17,477 nt of DNA, taken from Phoronis pallida. Taxonomy: Eukaryota > Phoronida > Phoronidae. The notes beneath the pieces were generated by a model. The model saw nothing but the letters and a program-made list of their open reading frames with translations. It was not told the origin of the DNA and searched no databases. The DNA is taken from NCBI GenBank assembly GCA_028565715.1, contig JAOXYC010194242.1:1-17477 (forward strand). Direction: 5' to 3'. The position numbers and the translations under genes are program-made. Within the stretch, counting starts at the first letter, position 1. Each line of letters starts with the position of its first letter. Positions 1 to 10,500 of this stretch are shown piece by piece.

Positions 1-41
1 TACGAAAATATTATCATAATCATGACAATTTTAAGACCAAC

Positions 42-189
42 CTTGAGTTTTTCTAATACCCCTTCCAGATGTTCCTGATCAGCTATTTTGAGCGTTGTGT
101 TCACAATGGTCTCGGTCTCATCCAACCAGTAACATAGGTCATCCATCTGATCAATGAACTCAGCCGGAACCTGACTTTCTTCATCAAAT
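42..189 (-). CDS. Dystrophin-like rod exon, helix A (human exon 46 equivalent)
   Basis: One hundred and forty-eight nt, the same length and phase as human DMD exon 46; acceptor TTTCTTGCAG, donor GTTGGT. The peptide FDEESQVPAEFIDQMDDLCY is followed by WLDETETIVN and ends EHLEGVLEKLK. It matches human NEFVLWLEEADNI and KEKLEQVK: helix A with its Trp, the linker and the first turn of helix B of the repeat equivalent to R18. It is the last exon in the window; the following intron runs off the left edge, so the donor is supported by position and phase. Confidence 0.92.
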
Positions 190-741
190 CTGCAAGAAAA
201 ATGAAATGATAAATCTAGTACACATTATGCTTCAAGATTCAATAATTACATCGTGCAGAAACAACAAACACAAGAACCAATCACGTTATGGTTTTATGAA
301 CCGGGTGCATAACCATCTAAATCAATGGAACTATACCACAAGACCCAGTCCAATAAGGTCAAGGAGCAAACTGGTAACGAACTAACCATCAAGTGTCCTG
401 TGTTTCAATAACCCCCAGTAAATAAGAGAAGTCTTGATTCAAGCTAATCCATGCAAATAAAAAAGCAAGCATGCAAACATACAACCGCAGTCTACACAAA
501 ACCTTGATAAACTAGAACCCATAGCAAAAAGCCAAATCTGCAAGCCACAAAGGGTCGGATAACTTCCACAACAAGAGGTTGACAGATCAAGTTGCGTCAC
601 ACATGCACACAAACTTCTAGCAAAATTTCAAGTTTCATTGCAGAACAGAAACAATTGGCCCTATGGAACAGATGACAGAAGGAAGGGGTAAAAACATAAA
701 GATGACACATGGAAGAAAATATTGTTTTCAATTTTTCAATT

Positions 742-930
742 GTAAGCTACAGTAGATAGGAGACATGAGGTAGATGTAGATGCACGTGGATGACAACATT
801 ATCCTGAAACATCTTTATAAGCTATAGCAGATCTAGGAGACATGAGGTAGATGCACGTGGATGACAACAGTATCCTGAAACATCTTTGTAAGCTACAGAG
901 GATGAAAGACACAAGATGACACTGGCCTGA
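742..930. repeat. Minisatellite, about 2.5 copies of a 71-75 bp unit
   Basis: Units start with TAAGCTACAG/TAAGCTATAG at about 742, 817 and 888 and share GGAGACATGAGGTAGATG, GCACGTGGATGACAACA and TATCCTGAAACATCTTT. The first two are close copies; the second lacks a small GTAGAT duplication, and the third degrades after about 40 bases. Intronic and with no coding frame. Confidence 0.85.
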
Positions 931-1089
931 ACAAATAACGGTAAAACCAGTAAACGGTAACTCAAACTTCAAATTTTTGAAATGTATCTTCTTTTTAGTT
1001 TGTAAAAAAATTATGATCAAGAAATAGTAGGCTATTTATTTCAAAAATTTGAATGTGAGTTACCATTTACTGATTTTAACATTATTTGT
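931..1089. repeat. Foldback (inverted-repeat) element with 51-52 bp arms
   Basis: Left arm 931-982 and right arm 1039-1089 are near reverse complements (ACAAATAACGGTAAAACCAG against the complement of CTGATTTTAACATTATTTGT), with a few mismatches and one indel around a loop of about 56 nt. I find no clear target duplication. It looks like a miniature inverted-repeat element of unknown family inserted in the minisatellite area. Confidence 0.75.
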
Positions 1090-1370
1090 CTATCCCTATC
1101 AGTTTCATATCCTCCGGTAACAATGGTGTTCTAGTTTGGACTGTTTTTCCCTTTTAGCTTGAAGAGTAATTCTAAGCTAAAGTAGATACAAGAAACAATG
1201 TAGAGACACATAGAAGACAACAGAGGTTCAAAAGTGTCATAGCAAGCTACACAAGGTAGAGAGACACATGGGAGACATTGGTGTCCTATACCTGTTAGTA
1301 AGAGTGGTCCAATGTTGAGCATGGCTGAGTCCAGTGAGCAACAATCTAAATATCAAACAACATTCACATG

Positions 1371-1410
1371 CAGATGCAGATGCAGATGGTAGCAGATGCA
1401 GATGCTGATG
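1371..1410. repeat. CAGATG hexanucleotide microsatellite
   Basis: About six imperfect copies of CAGATG with GGTAG and CTGATG interruptions. Intronic. Confidence 0.85.
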
Positions 1411-1921
1411 GTAACGTACTACACATATCTCATGCTTTCAAGTGACTTCAGTAGAACTCATGGTAAATATGCAGAAACACAAAATCTAGTGTCTTGCAAA
1501 AATATATGAGATGTAAAACTTAAGTGTGCATTTAATGAAAAAAAGGTGGGTTGGATATCCATATTATTGGCATCAGAATTTTAAACTACTGCATCGAATA
1601 TTAATTTTCCCTATTGAAGAGTTTGCTGATTTGAAAAAAAATTGACAAAACTTTGTGTTCAAAACTAATAATTATAAATCAAAAACATTTTCTAAATGAA
1701 TGCGCACTTTTAGCAAGCAACAAGAATTTTAAGAACAAAAGTTGAAGCAAAATCTAGAAACCATGCATATGAATGTTTCAAGACTTGAACATGCTTTATC
1801 TTTTAGGAATCACTACTAACATGCCCGTGGCAATCATTCTAAAACACGTAGCTACTAAAATCATTTTAGAGATTCTTATTTGCAGAGGTGAAAAAAATAG
1901 AAAACTCAGACAGACTTCTGC

Positions 1922-2396
1922 TTAACTCTTTCGCTGCCAATTTTTTTTTAGAATCGAATGGCGGAGAAATCTTCTAAAATATGGTCTTTTGTACAGTTGA
2001 AACCCATGAATTTAATGTTTTCATTCCTTCGGAAATCTTTTCACAGTAAATAACTAACCTTGACTGATATATAAAAGTCGAATTCTGAGTCCGAATCATT
2101 CGTGATTCTTGTGAACATCGCTGAAAGAAGGCAGTTTATCGACCGAAGACGATTATCTTTCAAATTTCGCTCAAATTCCTTCAAAATTGACAAAAAATCA
2201 CTGATTTCTCTGCTTAATTCACGAAACTTATTCAACCACCGACAAGTGGCATTATCGTTAAGTATGCTTTTAGCGCTCCCTTGTGTCGGCTCTAGAAATC
2301 GATTTAGAATGAACCGATTGCAAATGTCGCCTTAAGGCGACATTGGCAGTCTGTGCGGGTGTCACCTTAAGGCGCCATTGGCAGCGAAAGAGTTAA
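1922..2396. mobile_element. piggyBac-type miniature transposon flanked by TTAA
   Basis: TTAA at 1922-1925 and 2393-2396 flank a 467-bp element with perfect 16-bp terminal inverted repeats CTCTTTCGCTGCCAAT (1926-1941 and 2377-2392). TTAA duplication with C(C/T)CTTT-type ends is characteristic of piggyBac elements. The right end has a subterminal palindrome around GTCGCCTTAAGGCGAC (2327-2342) and a repeated CCTTAAGGCG(A/C)CATTGGCAG. A minus-strand frame from about 2320 to 2041 is open (it contains ITNDSDSEFDFYISVK), but has no ATG near its start and I cannot recognise the catalytic DDD region. The element is non-autonomous. The domain identity of the frame is unresolved. Confidence 0.85.
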
Positions 2397-2625
2397 AGAG
2401 AACATAGAAGTCCCTAGTTGGATTTCTGACAAAGCATGAATTCAAATACACTGCTTGTCAACACAGACAGTCATGACATCTGCAATATCACTATCTACAG
2501 ACAATATCATTCAATGTTACGAAAGATCAGCTACAAAGAATATTATTTAGACTACTAATAGAAAGCAACAAACTTATAAGAAAGGGTTATAATCTAGTAG
2601 AATAAGGATAAATTACATCACTAAC

Positions 2626-2795
2626 CTGTCTTTTCGTTCGACCACTTCAGCGCATACTGCCCGCCACCTACGGCCGATACTCTCCAGTGTATCTGTCAGT
2701 TTAGTGTTAAGAGATGAATCTTGCCCCAGCTCTTTGCTCAATGTCATCACACTTGCCATAATCTTCTGATGTCTCTTTACTCCACTTTCCAAGTC
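2626..2795 (-). CDS. Dystrophin-like rod exon, repeat helices B-C (human exon 45 equivalent)
   Basis: One hundred and seventy nt, entering in phase 0 and leaving two bases into a codon, as human DMD exon 45 does (176 nt); acceptor GATTATAG, donor GTTAGT. DLESGVKRHQKIMASV aligns with the human helix B (ELQDGIGQRQTVVRTL), and IGRRWRAVCAEVVERKDR aligns with LNLRWQEVCKQLSDRKKR, the helix-C core with Trp and Val-Cys. It completes the repeat equivalent to R17. The split codon AG/A gives the final Arg with the next exon. Confidence 0.95.
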
Positions 2796-3458
2796 CTATA
2801 ATCAACAAGAAATGATGTTAAACAGTTAAGACTAACGTGTGGCTTGTCACCTGCATTAAGCCGAGGTGCCACCTTCTCTGCATGGTGGCCCTGATAATGT
2901 GCAACACCTGACCCCCAACATTTAACATCCTTCTGGGATTACCCAGCTTGGAAAAGTGCATGCAATTTATTTGGTTATATTAGAACAGAGCCAATCTTTA
3001 AGCAGATTGCACTTTTGCAGTAGGATATCTTGATTTGATGGAGAGCTTTAATTTTTGTAACCCCATGAATGAAACCTGTGGGGAATTGGATGTCTTCTTT
3101 TAAGTTTTATGTTTAAACAAACCAAACACTTTTAAAACTTAGGAGTGTCATTTCAATTCAGTCATGTGATCACAGTCTTTTCTTTTTTTAATCAAAACAT
3201 GTCTATTATATCTAAAGACGATAAGTAAAAATATTGGTGCCACTACCAACAGGTGTAAACAGTAAAACACTTATATGTCAGTACAATTAAAAATAGTATT
3301 AAAAACTGGCAGCTGATAATATTTCGGGCGAGCTACCGCCCTTTGTCTAAAGATGAAACACAATACATTTCAGCCCAGAAATCAAATCATTTATCAGGGC
3401 TTCGATGCTCCATAATATTAATTTTTCTAAATATGCCCAAAAACAACCAAAGTCTTAC
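2796..3458. other. Intron of 0.66 kb
   Basis: Between the exon 44-like and exon 45-like exons. The only structure I notice is a GC-rich hairpin near 3326-3341 (GGGCG, loop, CGCCC) followed on the minus strand by GAAAT, discussed as a weak ribozyme-like remnant. The open frames here are shadows of the exon or chance. Confidence 0.7.
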
Positions 3459-3609
3459 CTTCTGTTTGGCTTTAGCCGAGTCTACGTTTAAGTGTCCGCC
3501 TGCAAGTCTAGTGGCACTGATGGTATCCTCAGCCTTCAAGACCCACTCAGTTACATCATCCATATCCTTATGTAGTTGTGTCCACATTGACTTAGTGTTA
3601 TTCCACTCA
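3459..3609 (-). CDS. Dystrophin-like rod exon, helix A with conserved Trp (human exon 44 equivalent)
   Basis: One hundred and fifty-one nt that begin with the third base of a split codon and end in phase 0; acceptor TTATTTTAG, donor GTAAGA. The human exon 44 has 148 nt and the same phases, so this is one codon longer. DMDDVTEWVLKAEDTI matches the human KIFNQWLTEAEQFL, the tryptophan-containing helix A of R17. The rest (ARLAGG-like loop, then VDSAKAKQK) is the A-B linker. In vertebrates R16-R17 bind nNOS; whether that applies here cannot be told from the sequence. Confidence 0.95.
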
Positions 3610-5288
3610 CTAAAATAAAACATGTTTTTTATGTGTTTATGGTTTTTTGAAGTAGTCTGACACAATAATGCAAAGTTCAATCAACTGAATTTATCAGCAG
3701 CAAAAACTGCGGTCTAATACAGGGTATGTATTCTCCCAAATAAGCACAACAGCCAATTTGAACACCTGCTAACAACTTTCGAAATTCATTTTCAGTATGT
3801 ACCACCAATACTTCATAAATGATCATCAAATCATTTCTAGTTGATGATTATGCAAAAACATGGCCAAAAATAGGAAAATTGAAATAAAGACCAAAAAAGA
3901 CTGGGAGTTGAAAACAAGTAAGAACAAATTTTCAACTGAATCTGCAGGCACCTAGGTTGCTCATGGAGAATATGGTAAGCCTCAAGGAAGACCTAACTGA
4001 GTGAGAAAGCATATTTTTCTACACAAGTGACCTATAATGGTTCCAATAAAAATTAAAGCATCTCTGGCAATGGCAATTTGATCCTTCCATAGCTTTTTAG
4101 TGTTAATTAATTAGCGCAACCACAAAACCTAAAACACTGCTTACGGTTCTTGTCTCGGAATACACTAATTTTAACAAAAGTCTAGCCACAGAAGTGAATG
4201 TATGGGAACGTGATGTAAATGTTCGAACATAAAACGATACCTTAATATCTTGATTCAAATAACGTAACATTATATCTTACAAACACACACAAAAATATAC
4301 ACAAATTGGTATTCCATTCAATATCCATAACCAAATACGGATTTGTTTCAATATTTGCCATTGTTTGACTATTCGTGGTTATACAACATTATATAGCAAA
4401 ATAACAAGCATAGTACGTTTCGAATAACAATCAAAACAAAATAGTTTACATCACAAAAACAGTTGCTCTATGGTATTGATATCAATACCTGTACATTTAG
4501 ATCGGAATGTTCCCAACAAAAAAACTGGCAATATTTTCAGTTATGACACTTTGCACAATAAACAGCCAGCATATCATTGTACAAGGCAAAAACTGTTTAG
4601 ACGGCAAAACAAATGAATCAAGCGAAATAATTCAGTTATACAACATTACAGCACCTGCAAGCCAACCAAGCTTAATTTTAAGCATAAATCCGCCTCCGTT
4701 ACTCAAACGTTAAATGTAACTGCTAAAAATATTGTGAATAAGCCATATCTTTGTTTCTGGATGAATTAAAATATTAATAGGGCAAATAAAACAGTATTAG
4801 TGTTAACAAGAATGGGAACAATAGATAGTGCATGCGTGTGTGGCCTAGGGGGGAATGTAGCGTAGTCCATGTGTATATGTGTGTTTTATATGCATAATGT
4901 ATACAATGCTTTAGAGTTCATTAAATAAACAGGTGTACATATAATGTAGTTGTGGTTTTCACTTAATATATGTCTGGATTGGCTGTGTTTTGTGTATAAA
5001 GCAAAACTAGGTCATAACTTTTCGGAATCTAAAAATAACTCAATACCCACACCTGGAATATATTTTCTTAAACTAATAATCCTATCATCAAAAATTTGAT
5101 ATTAAGTAAATTGAACCTTATTCACATTTTGTTGATGAAATAAACTTTCAAAATGAATTTTCAACTTTAAATCATGAACCTTGGGTTTCAAATCTTGTTT
5201 TTAACAAGGTCATAAAGAAAATAATAAATTAAGAAAATATCTAGAAATTAAAGATTCCATCGGGTGTTCCAAGAAATGCCATGCATAC
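3610..5288. other. Intron of 1.7 kb, nothing recognisable
   Basis: AT-rich intron between the exon 43-like and exon 44-like exons. There is no convincing RNA gene, repeat array or element end. A 68-codon plus-strand frame at 4507-4713 has no family resemblance and I treat it as chance. Confidence 0.7.
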
Positions 5289-5461
5289 CTGTATTTTTCA
5301 GAATAATCATTGTTCACTTTTGTCCAATCAACGCGCAGCTTTTCCATGATTTTTTTAACTCTTGTCGCCTCTTCATGGTCGCACTGTGTGACTGTTTTAA
5401 TGTGTTCTCGCTCAGCCAAATCCACAGATGCCCTGACAATATCTAGCACTTGTTTGATTGT
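5289..5461 (-). CDS. Dystrophin-like rod exon, repeat helices B-C (human exon 43 equivalent)
   Basis: One hundred and seventy-three nt, entering in phase 0 and leaving two bases into a codon; acceptor CATTTCAG, donor GTATGC. The length and phase are exactly those of human DMD exon 43. TIKQVLDIVRASVDLAEREH aligns with NIKDSLQQSSGRIDIIHSKK, and VDWTKVNNDY aligns with FQWEKVNKMY. These are helices B and C of the repeat equivalent to human R16, including the helix-C tryptophan. The two-base overhang AG joins the T opening the next exon to give Ser. Confidence 0.95.
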
Positions 5462-5594
5462 CTGAAATGATGAAATAGATAATGGTTTGTATAATCCCAC
5501 AAAGTCAAACAAGTCAATATGGTCAGAAGCATAGTTTTTTTTTCAATTTCAGGGTATTTAAGTAAATGATATAGCTTTATTGTGACAATTAAAG

Positions 5595-5834
5595 TTAAAG
5601 ATACTGTCTCCTCGTTGGTCACAATCTGGCATCAACATTCAAATCAACTAAACATTTTGTGTATGTTAGACTTTTTTAGGATAAAAAGCTCTCAAATCAC
5701 CCCTTACAGATTTTTTTGAATTTTTTTACTCAGATGCAGGTTAATTATATTCATCAAAGGACTCATACACAAAGTTTCTAGTTGATTTGAATTTTGACCC
5801 CAGATGCTCACCAACGAGGAGACATTATCTTTAA
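5595..5834. mobile_element. Miniature inverted-repeat transposon flanked by TTAA, 67-bp inverted repeats
   Basis: TTAA at 5595-5598 and 5831-5834 flank a 232-bp element. Arms 5599-5665 and 5764-5830 are inverted copies without indels and about 10 mismatches; the outer ends read AGATACTGTCTCCTCGTTGG and AGATAATGTCTCCTCGTTGG. TTAA targets are used by piggyBac and Kolobok families. The ends do not resemble the piggyBac-type element at 1926-2392, so a different family is involved, possibly Kolobok-like. There is no transposase. Confidence 0.8.
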
Positions 5835-6101
5835 ACTAAAAGGCTTTTTTATAATACTCATTAAAAGAATTAATATCCATTTAGACAACTATTTTATACA
5901 GATTCCTTTAAATGTTATCGTCAGATTGCTAGATTTAATTTCAACTCAGTGCTGTGTATTACCAGCAGTGAAATATCTGCCTCGCGTTCAGGGGAGTGGC
6001 CATACCATCACCCACAAATGCCCCTGGTAGCATTGTACATATCTTGGGGAGTGGTCTCACACCCATCCCTTCATATCAAGAGATAATCCAAAAAGACTCA
6101 C

Positions 6102-6255
6102 AGCTTCAATTTCCCATGGGAGTATAGTCAACAAGTTCGACTGAAATTACAGGAACATTCTGCACTGCTCAATGAGTTTTGTAGGTATGAAAAAACACTC
6201 AAAAAGATCAGCAGTGCAGAATTTCCTGCATTTCAATACAAAAGCTTCAATTTCC
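6102..6255. mobile_element. Short foldback insertion with 13-bp target duplication
   Basis: AGCTTCAATTTCC occurs at 6102-6114 and 6243-6255 and flanks 128 bp. Inside, 6140-6169 (GAAATTACAGGAACATTCTG...) and about 6210-6238 are inverted copies, with a loop of about 40 nt and a 25-nt unpaired left flank. A 13-bp duplication suggests retroposition rather than a cut-and-paste TTAA/TA element. The right duplication ends 15 nt from the donor of exon 6271-6531. Confidence 0.75.
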
Positions 6256-6270
6256 AATTGTTTCACATAC

Positions 6271-6531
6271 CTTGAGTATTTCTTCATTCCACATAACCTG
6301 TTCATACTCCTTCTCTAGTTTAACTCCATCTAACTGCTGCTGAGCTAGATCAATGTTTGCGATAATCAGCTTGACATCCTCGGTGAACTGTGACGGGGCG
6401 TGTGAGAATGTGATTTGCTTTGTTTTAATGTCTGTCACCCACTGAATCTCTGTTTTGGTTGTTTCGGTCGTTTCCATGACGATGCCGTCAACTTCAGAGT
6501 CTGGCTGGGTATCAACTCTATCTGACGATTC
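6271..6531 (-). CDS. Dystrophin-like rod exon, Thr/acidic spacer and helix A (human exon 42 equivalent)
   Basis: Eighty-seven codons, phase 0 at both ends, acceptor ATTTTAG and donor GTATGT. The first half (ESSDRVDTQPDSEVDG, then a TTETTKTE run) is low-complexity, acidic and Thr-rich, without repeat pattern. The second half, ANIDLAQQQLDG to WNEEILK, aligns without gaps to ALLEVEQLL to KQEESLK of human exon 42, as I recall it. That is helix A of the repeat equivalent to human R16. The human exon has 65 codons; the extra residues lie in the spacer, which in human dystrophin is already a short non-repeat insert between R15 and R16. Confidence 0.92.
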
Positions 6532-7323
6532 CTAAAATGATGGAAGAAATGATGATTTAGTATGAACAATCAGTAGTTATCACAAAAACTGAAAGCGAAA
6601 AAACTAAATGAACCAAGTTTGACGATAGTGACGACGTACTGTTAATGCATTTCATGTTCTTGAGTTGAATCCCAAAAATATGGCACGTTACATTCAATGA
6701 CACCAAAACACGATTTGTTGAAGCCTCGGGCCAGGATATACAAATAAAGAGGACTTGCATTCCATGAATTAGAATGTCACCTCTAATAATCAATTAATCA
6801 TAAACAACAAGTGATGCATATACAATCTGTTCATGTTGATTAGTCATCAAATAATTAGTGCATATTACATCCTTCTGAATCGCAACTGCAGACGTTTTTA
6901 ATGAAACTTGCGTGATGCCAGTATGGCGATTCAGCAATTCACATTGAGATAGACATTGAGATAGAATCTATGAGTGTATGAAGCAACAACTGTTAGGAGA
7001 ACATTATGGTATTCAAAATCAAATTTGTTTTTTTCATATCTTGAGACATGGTTTCAACAGAATGTAAAATCTTAAACATTCATTGCTATTTAATGGTTCA
7101 ACTTCTAAAATACTGTAGCTCAAGAGATGCCGGGGTTGAAACTTAAAAACCCCTTTTCATAAATTCTAACAGACTTCTTAAATTCAAAATCTGAACTTGA
7201 GTTGGAATGCGGTTGGTAGACTGCATTGGGCAGAGTTTTCAAAATTCTAATACAGATCGTTGCGTCTGCTAATGAGGCATTAAACAAAATAAATTATTCA
7301 TTTTTTTACAAATTCAGACTTAC
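6532..7323. other. Intron of 0.8 kb, nothing recognisable
   Basis: Between the exon 41-like and exon 42-like exons. AT-rich, with a short GACATTGAGATAGA direct repeat near 6951 as the only local feature. Confidence 0.7.
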
Positions 7324-7566
7324 CTGTATTAGGAACTCTTCAACCTTTAGAGGTGAAGAAGGTGAGTCATCAACAACTGAAACGCTCTCAGACTCTGATG
7401 GTCGATGAAACTGGGTGAAGTGCATTTGAATCTCCTTCCATCGTTGATTGAGCTGTATCAGGGTAGGCGAGAATGATGCCGGGGCACCCTGGCTGCGCAG
7501 ATTCTCAGCTTTCTTGTTCAAGTTGTCTATGTCTGCCTGTCGACTGTTCAACTCTTCTTGCACAGC
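7324..7566 (-). CDS. Dystrophin-like rod exon, repeat helices B-C plus acidic spacer (human exon 41 equivalent)
   Basis: Eighty-one codons, phase 0 at both ends, acceptor TTTTGTAG and donor GTAAGT. AVQEELNSRQADIDNLNKKA aligns with the human helix B, and LNQRWKEIQMHFTQFHR aligns with LSKRWREIESKFAQFRR, so it is helices B-C of the repeat equivalent to human R15. After FHR comes a Ser/Asp/Glu-rich tail (PSESESVSVVDDSPSSPLK), longer than the human one; the human exon has 61 codons. The tail continues into the next exon as an extended spacer. The exon is clearly coding: open frame, matching phases and strong family motif. Confidence 0.94.
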
Positions 7567-10500
7567 CTACAAAACAGTTAATCATAAACTATTGAATGGT
7601 TATTAGGCAGCAAGAGTTTTTAAACTCTTGAAAGTTCTTTTTAGGCACTAATTTTAATTCTGCCTACGTTTTGCATCGATAGACTCCCTCCAGTCTTTTC
7701 AAGGATTTCCTATGATTATAACAGATGAACATGTTTTATCCCTAGCGTGTTAGCTGCATATGATTACAAGAAGAAAATATAGAACACTGTGTTTGCTTAA
7801 TATCCAACCTTTTTGCCAGCATAATTCAGAACACAAGAAAAACATGAGGAAGATGCATAGCAGACAAAATGTCATTCATAAATACAAACTACTAGAAATC
7901 ATAAATAATATCTGCATAAATTTTGCAAATCAGAAATTGTATAAAACATTCTACACCTCATAAACCTGGCACGAAATTAATTGATATTTATGAAAAACAT
8001 TACAAAACCTTGACAAACTCTACCTACAAGTTTGACTAGTTGACAACTTTTAAGGTTAAATGTTTAAAAACATTTAACCTTCAAAATGTGATACTTAGTT
8101 TCATTGATTCAAGATACAAACAAAAACCTAAAGGGTGTTACTTGTATTATATACCAAAAACATAGTTACACATTCATTACAAAACTTGCCACTAAAATTC
8201 CAACACTACATTTTCATTTTAAATTAAAGAAAAACATTCATAAAGGCCTCACCTATGCATACCAAGATGATGATTTGCCTCCTAAAAGTTATCTCTTTGG
8301 AAAGGTCAAGAAACAAATATCAGTATTTCCAGAATAATAAAGATCAAACAGATCAGATCAACATTATATTTGTCTAATCCCGTTATATCTTCAGGGTTAT
8401 GTTTGTTTAAAGATATACAAAGTTAATAAAGCAGCCTAAACAACATTCTATGCATCTTGTGTTTGACTATAGGAGCCAACATTCTGAGCAAATGGTGAAT
8501 CCAAACGGACATGCCAAAAATGCAAACTGGACTTTTTAAAACCAATCAATTTGCCCTCTCAAGGAAAAACAAGGAATATAATGGCAAAAGAATACCTCTA
8601 TTTACACGCTTATCTGTAAACTTCTGAAAGGCAACAAACTTAATCCTCACCCGCTTCTCTAAACACCAAAGAAAAAATTCTGAAACCTGATCATAAAAAC
8701 TGCATTGAACAGAATGAAAACCAATTAAGACCATTTAACAGTATATCTTGCTTTTAAGCAACACACGCTCCACATCAGTTTCACATCAACTATTCTAATG
8801 ATAAATTGTAGTTGTAGCAAATCGGCCAAATCATTTTGCTGCTGTCAGTTTCCATGTCAAAAACAAGTTTCGCTAATGAGCATTACTAGCAGAGAATGTG
8901 GCAGGGATATTAAAACTCCTAAAAATATCTGAGCAATTTAAAAACCAGTGGATCGAGTGACTAGGGACTCAAGAAACATAGAGCAATGACATTGAAAAAA
9001 GGCTAAAAATTTGATGAAAGACACCAGAAATGAAGAAACAGGATTGAAATCTGTGAGCTTCAATAATGTCAGAATTTTTTTTTGAGTTCCATCATCTTGA
9101 TCGCAATATGTATCAAACATCTTAATTTTGACTTGTTTTATAAAAAATTTCTAGAAAGATTAGTTTAACAAAAGAATCAGGCTCTTAATTTTGTTTTCTT
9201 TTGTATTTTTCAAACTTGATCCGTTAAGCAGACACACAGAATAATAAACAAATTCTAAACCTTCACAGAGGGATTATTCCAGTAAATATGCAGTGCTTCC
9301 TTAATTTTAAGCTGGAAATCACTTCTTGCACTATCCAATAACAAAAACCATATTATCTATACAAATCATTGGTGCTTATTATTTCAATACAAACTCTGAT
9401 ACTAAGTATTCAGACAGTTTTAGAAGAAAACAAAATTGAAACTTTTAACCATCCTCACAAAGGCAAGTCTAAAATATGAATAGAATTTTAAGAAAAACTC
9501 ACAATTACGAGTAGCCAGCCAGCAAACAGAACAGCTAGTGTGAAGGTATAGGAAATATAAAGATAGAGACATCTTTGCAGAACTGAAGTAGGAATTATTG
9601 TCAGTAAATCCAGTGACATCGTGAAACTTTCAGAAATGTCTTTTCCCTAACTTCAGGTGTATGATTTGAGACAAATACTGACAGAACAGTATAGACTCAT
9701 CTTCTCCATCTAAACTTAAGATTATGATTGGAGCCAAACAACAATTTTAAATGAACACAGAAAAATTGAAGCGTTGGCACATCTGCCTCAGGTGGTCCTT
9801 GTTAAACGCCAATTTAACTTAAAAAACTTTGTGTTAAATGCTTATTTTACTTAAAAAGCCTGATAATACTCTTGATTGAAACAGGCGTCTTCCCTGTACA
9901 GCAACACGCTATTCCTGCATGTTGCTGATTAAAATATATTCTGACCTAGAATCTGACCTTTGTACAAAATTCTTCCCAATTATCAAAATATACAGTGCCT
10001 TTGTAATGAATACTTCAGGGGAGATAGAAAGAAGAGCATCTTAATTGACCCCAAATCTAATTTAAGGTGAACGTGAGAATTCAGTAGGACTCTGCTTGAA
10101 ATAGCATCAGTATTACAGTGTTGTCTTAATAGAGGTATCTCAGTTGCATCCAATTCATGACTACAAACCCAGATGGAGAAAAATAAATATCTGTAAAAAT
10201 TGGTAAGACAGATAGAAAAACATTTCTCAAAGAAATGTGAAACCACGTTGATGAAAAATCAGGTTTTGATTGCATTAACTGTTTCCTAACCCTCAAAAAA
10301 TTATTTCAATATCATCAGTCAGTTCCAATGAAATGTCTATGTTTAGTTAATGATACAAAGATGTGATTGGCAAAGAATTTGGTTTTTCATTCTTAAATTA
10401 TTCTGAACTGCAAAGCAAGTAGCCAAACTCATGCTGAGGATTACCAGTGTTGCCACCTATCCACAGTCTCAAAAACTAACCTAATATTGATAGTCATACA

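Larger units (their letters stand above)
190..2625. other. Intron of 2.4 kb with several repeats
   Basis: Between the exon 45-like and exon 46-like exons. It holds a 71-75 bp minisatellite (742-930), a foldback (931-1089), a CAGATG microsatellite and a piggyBac-type miniature element (1922-2396), annotated separately. Looser relatives of the minisatellite (AAGCTA..GTAGA..AGAGACACA) occur near 1174-1280. In 190-741 and 1411-1920 I see no gene, RNA or clear repeat. Confidence 0.8.
5462..6270. other. Intron of 0.8 kb with two inserted elements
   Basis: It holds a TTAA-flanked inverted-repeat element (5595-5834) and a 128-bp insertion with 13-bp target duplication (6102-6255). The sequence between them, 5835-6101, shows no gene; GGGGAGTGG appears twice near 5991 and 6047. 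Confidence 0.75.

Noticed and set aside
799-1322. Minus-strand frames of 63-73 codons in the repeat-rich intron
   Set aside because: They fall in minisatellite and foldback sequence, show no family pattern and read through repeats; chance frames.
2041-2320. Active piggyBac transposase gene
   Set aside because: The open frame is short, has no nearby start codon and no recognisable catalytic residues; the element is too small.
4507-4713. Plus-strand frame of 68 codons with a hydrophobic start resembling a signal peptide
   Set aside because: AT-rich intron, no homology I recognise, no promoter or splice context; likely chance.
8052-8081. microRNA precursor
   Set aside because: The perfect hairpin is only 30 nt with a 2-nt loop, below precursor size.
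7760-10246. Several 60-87 codon frames on both strands in the largest intron
   Set aside because: Composition is that of AT-rich intron, no domain or repeat pattern and no flanking splice sites that keep the gene frame.
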